This document shows, one piece after another, positions 6,099-6,330 of a stretch of DNA of 6,330 bases. The number at the start of each line of letters is the position of its first letter. The stretch's first letter is position 1. The position numbers and the translations under genes were made by a program. Location: positions 1 through 6,330 of the forward strand of contig JAUPVI010000059.1 in NCBI GenBank assembly GCA_030917105.1, given 5' to 3'. Source of the stretch: Candidatus Babelota bacterium (GTDB taxonomy: Bacteria > Babelota > Babeliae > Babelales > JAUPTZ01). The notes beneath the pieces were generated by a model. It worked only from the letters and a program-made list of their open reading frames with translations, was not told where the DNA came from and searched no databases.

Positions 6099-6103
6099 AA
6101 TTT

Positions 6104-6180
6104 TGGTAGCGGCGCAGGGATTCGAACCCCGGACCTACGGATTATGATTCCGCCGCTCTAACCGACTGAGCTACGCCGCC
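6104..6180 (-). tRNA. tRNA-Met (anticodon CAU), 77 bases including encoded CCA
   Basis: The minus strand folds into a full cloverleaf. The acceptor stem is GGCGGCG with CGCCGCU, containing a G1-U72 wobble. The D arm is GCUC/GAGC. The anticodon stem GCGGA/UCCGU holds loop AUCAUAA with anticodon CAU at positions 34-36. The T arm is CGGGG/CCCUG around UUCGAAC, and ACCA ends the gene. The three consecutive G-C pairs of initiator tRNA are absent and base 1 is paired, so it is not the initiator. Elongator Met is most likely. A tRNA-Ile whose C34 becomes lysidine is the alternative. The gene begins 10 bases after the secD stop and may be processed from the same transcript. Confidence 0.95.
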
Positions 6181-6190
6181 AAAAAGTTAT

Positions 6191-6330
6191 TTAGAAGTTA
6201 ATAGTTTTACCACCACGAAGGTCGGCAACCCACATAATAATCGAACGCAAGAAGAAAATGCCTGCGATTAAGGTGGCTATTATACCAGCCATTAACGTAA
6301 CTGCAAAGCCTTTTACTGCTGGTCCACCAA
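6191..6330 (-). CDS. secD: Protein translocase subunit SecD (C-terminal 45 residues)
   Basis: The frame enters from the right edge and stops at TAA (6193-6191). The visible residues begin GGPAVKGFAVTLMAGI, which matches the hallmark of SecD just before its last transmembrane helix (G-x-G-x-(V/I)-KGFAVTL-x-x-GI). They continue through a final hydrophobic segment (IATLIAGIFFLRSIIMWV) to a short cytoplasmic tail, LRGGKTINF. SecD works with SecF in the inner membrane, using the proton gradient to help pull exported proteins through SecYEG. A SecF or SecDF C-terminus is less likely because the KGFAVTL motif is typical of SecD. No secF follows downstream; a tRNA and terminator come next, so secF must lie elsewhere, possibly upstream. 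Confidence 0.88.
   Translation of the reverse strand, partial: GGPAVKGFAVTLMAGIIATLIAGIFFLRSIIMWVADLRGGKTINF

Overview
The window reads as a stretch of a bacterial chromosome with moderate GC content. It carries ordinary housekeeping genes, several small secreted proteins of unknown function and one decayed insertion sequence. Standard-code stops TAA, TAG and TGA are all used. The combination of an archaeal-type ATP-dependent DNA ligase, an unusual Fe/Mn superoxide dismutase, an ISNCY-type transposase and lineage-specific exported proteins would fit an under-characterised lineage such as a symbiont-like candidate phylum (for example Dependentiae/TM6). This placement is a low-confidence inference from protein flavour only.

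Layout, left to right. (1) Positions 1-426, minus strand: the N-terminal 142 codons of an exported or membrane-anchored protein of unknown function. It runs off the window and has a good promoter at 466-495. (2) About 530-1913, plus strand: a decayed ISNCY-type insertion sequence. Its DDE transposase (604-1852) is broken by a one-base frameshift at an A6 run and by an amber codon. A perfect 11-bp inverted repeat buries the transposase ribosome binding site. (3) 1972-2610, plus strand: an Fe/Mn-family superoxide dismutase, ending 2 bp from the convergent ligase gene. (4) 2613-4950, minus strand: plsY (acyl-phosphate:glycerol-3-phosphate acyltransferase) followed one base later by a 585-residue ATP-dependent DNA ligase, a tight two-gene operon. 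(5) 5008-6000, minus strand: two small signal-peptide proteins that look like a diverged tandem duplication with a period of about 520 bp. The duplicated unit includes a promoter-like block, one copy of which now sits in front of plsY. (6) 6068-6330, minus strand: the C-terminus of SecD, then a tRNA with CAU anticodon (Met) 10 bases downstream, then a strong bidirectional terminator.

Functionally, the recognisable genes cover membrane phospholipid synthesis (PlsY), DNA nick sealing (ligase), oxidative defence (SOD), protein export (SecD) and translation (tRNA-Met). They do not form one pathway. Only plsY-ligase looks translationally coupled. I found no defence system, CRISPR array or other clearly new multi-gene system. 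The most unusual structures are the duplicated secreted-protein/promoter unit and the hairpin over the transposase start.
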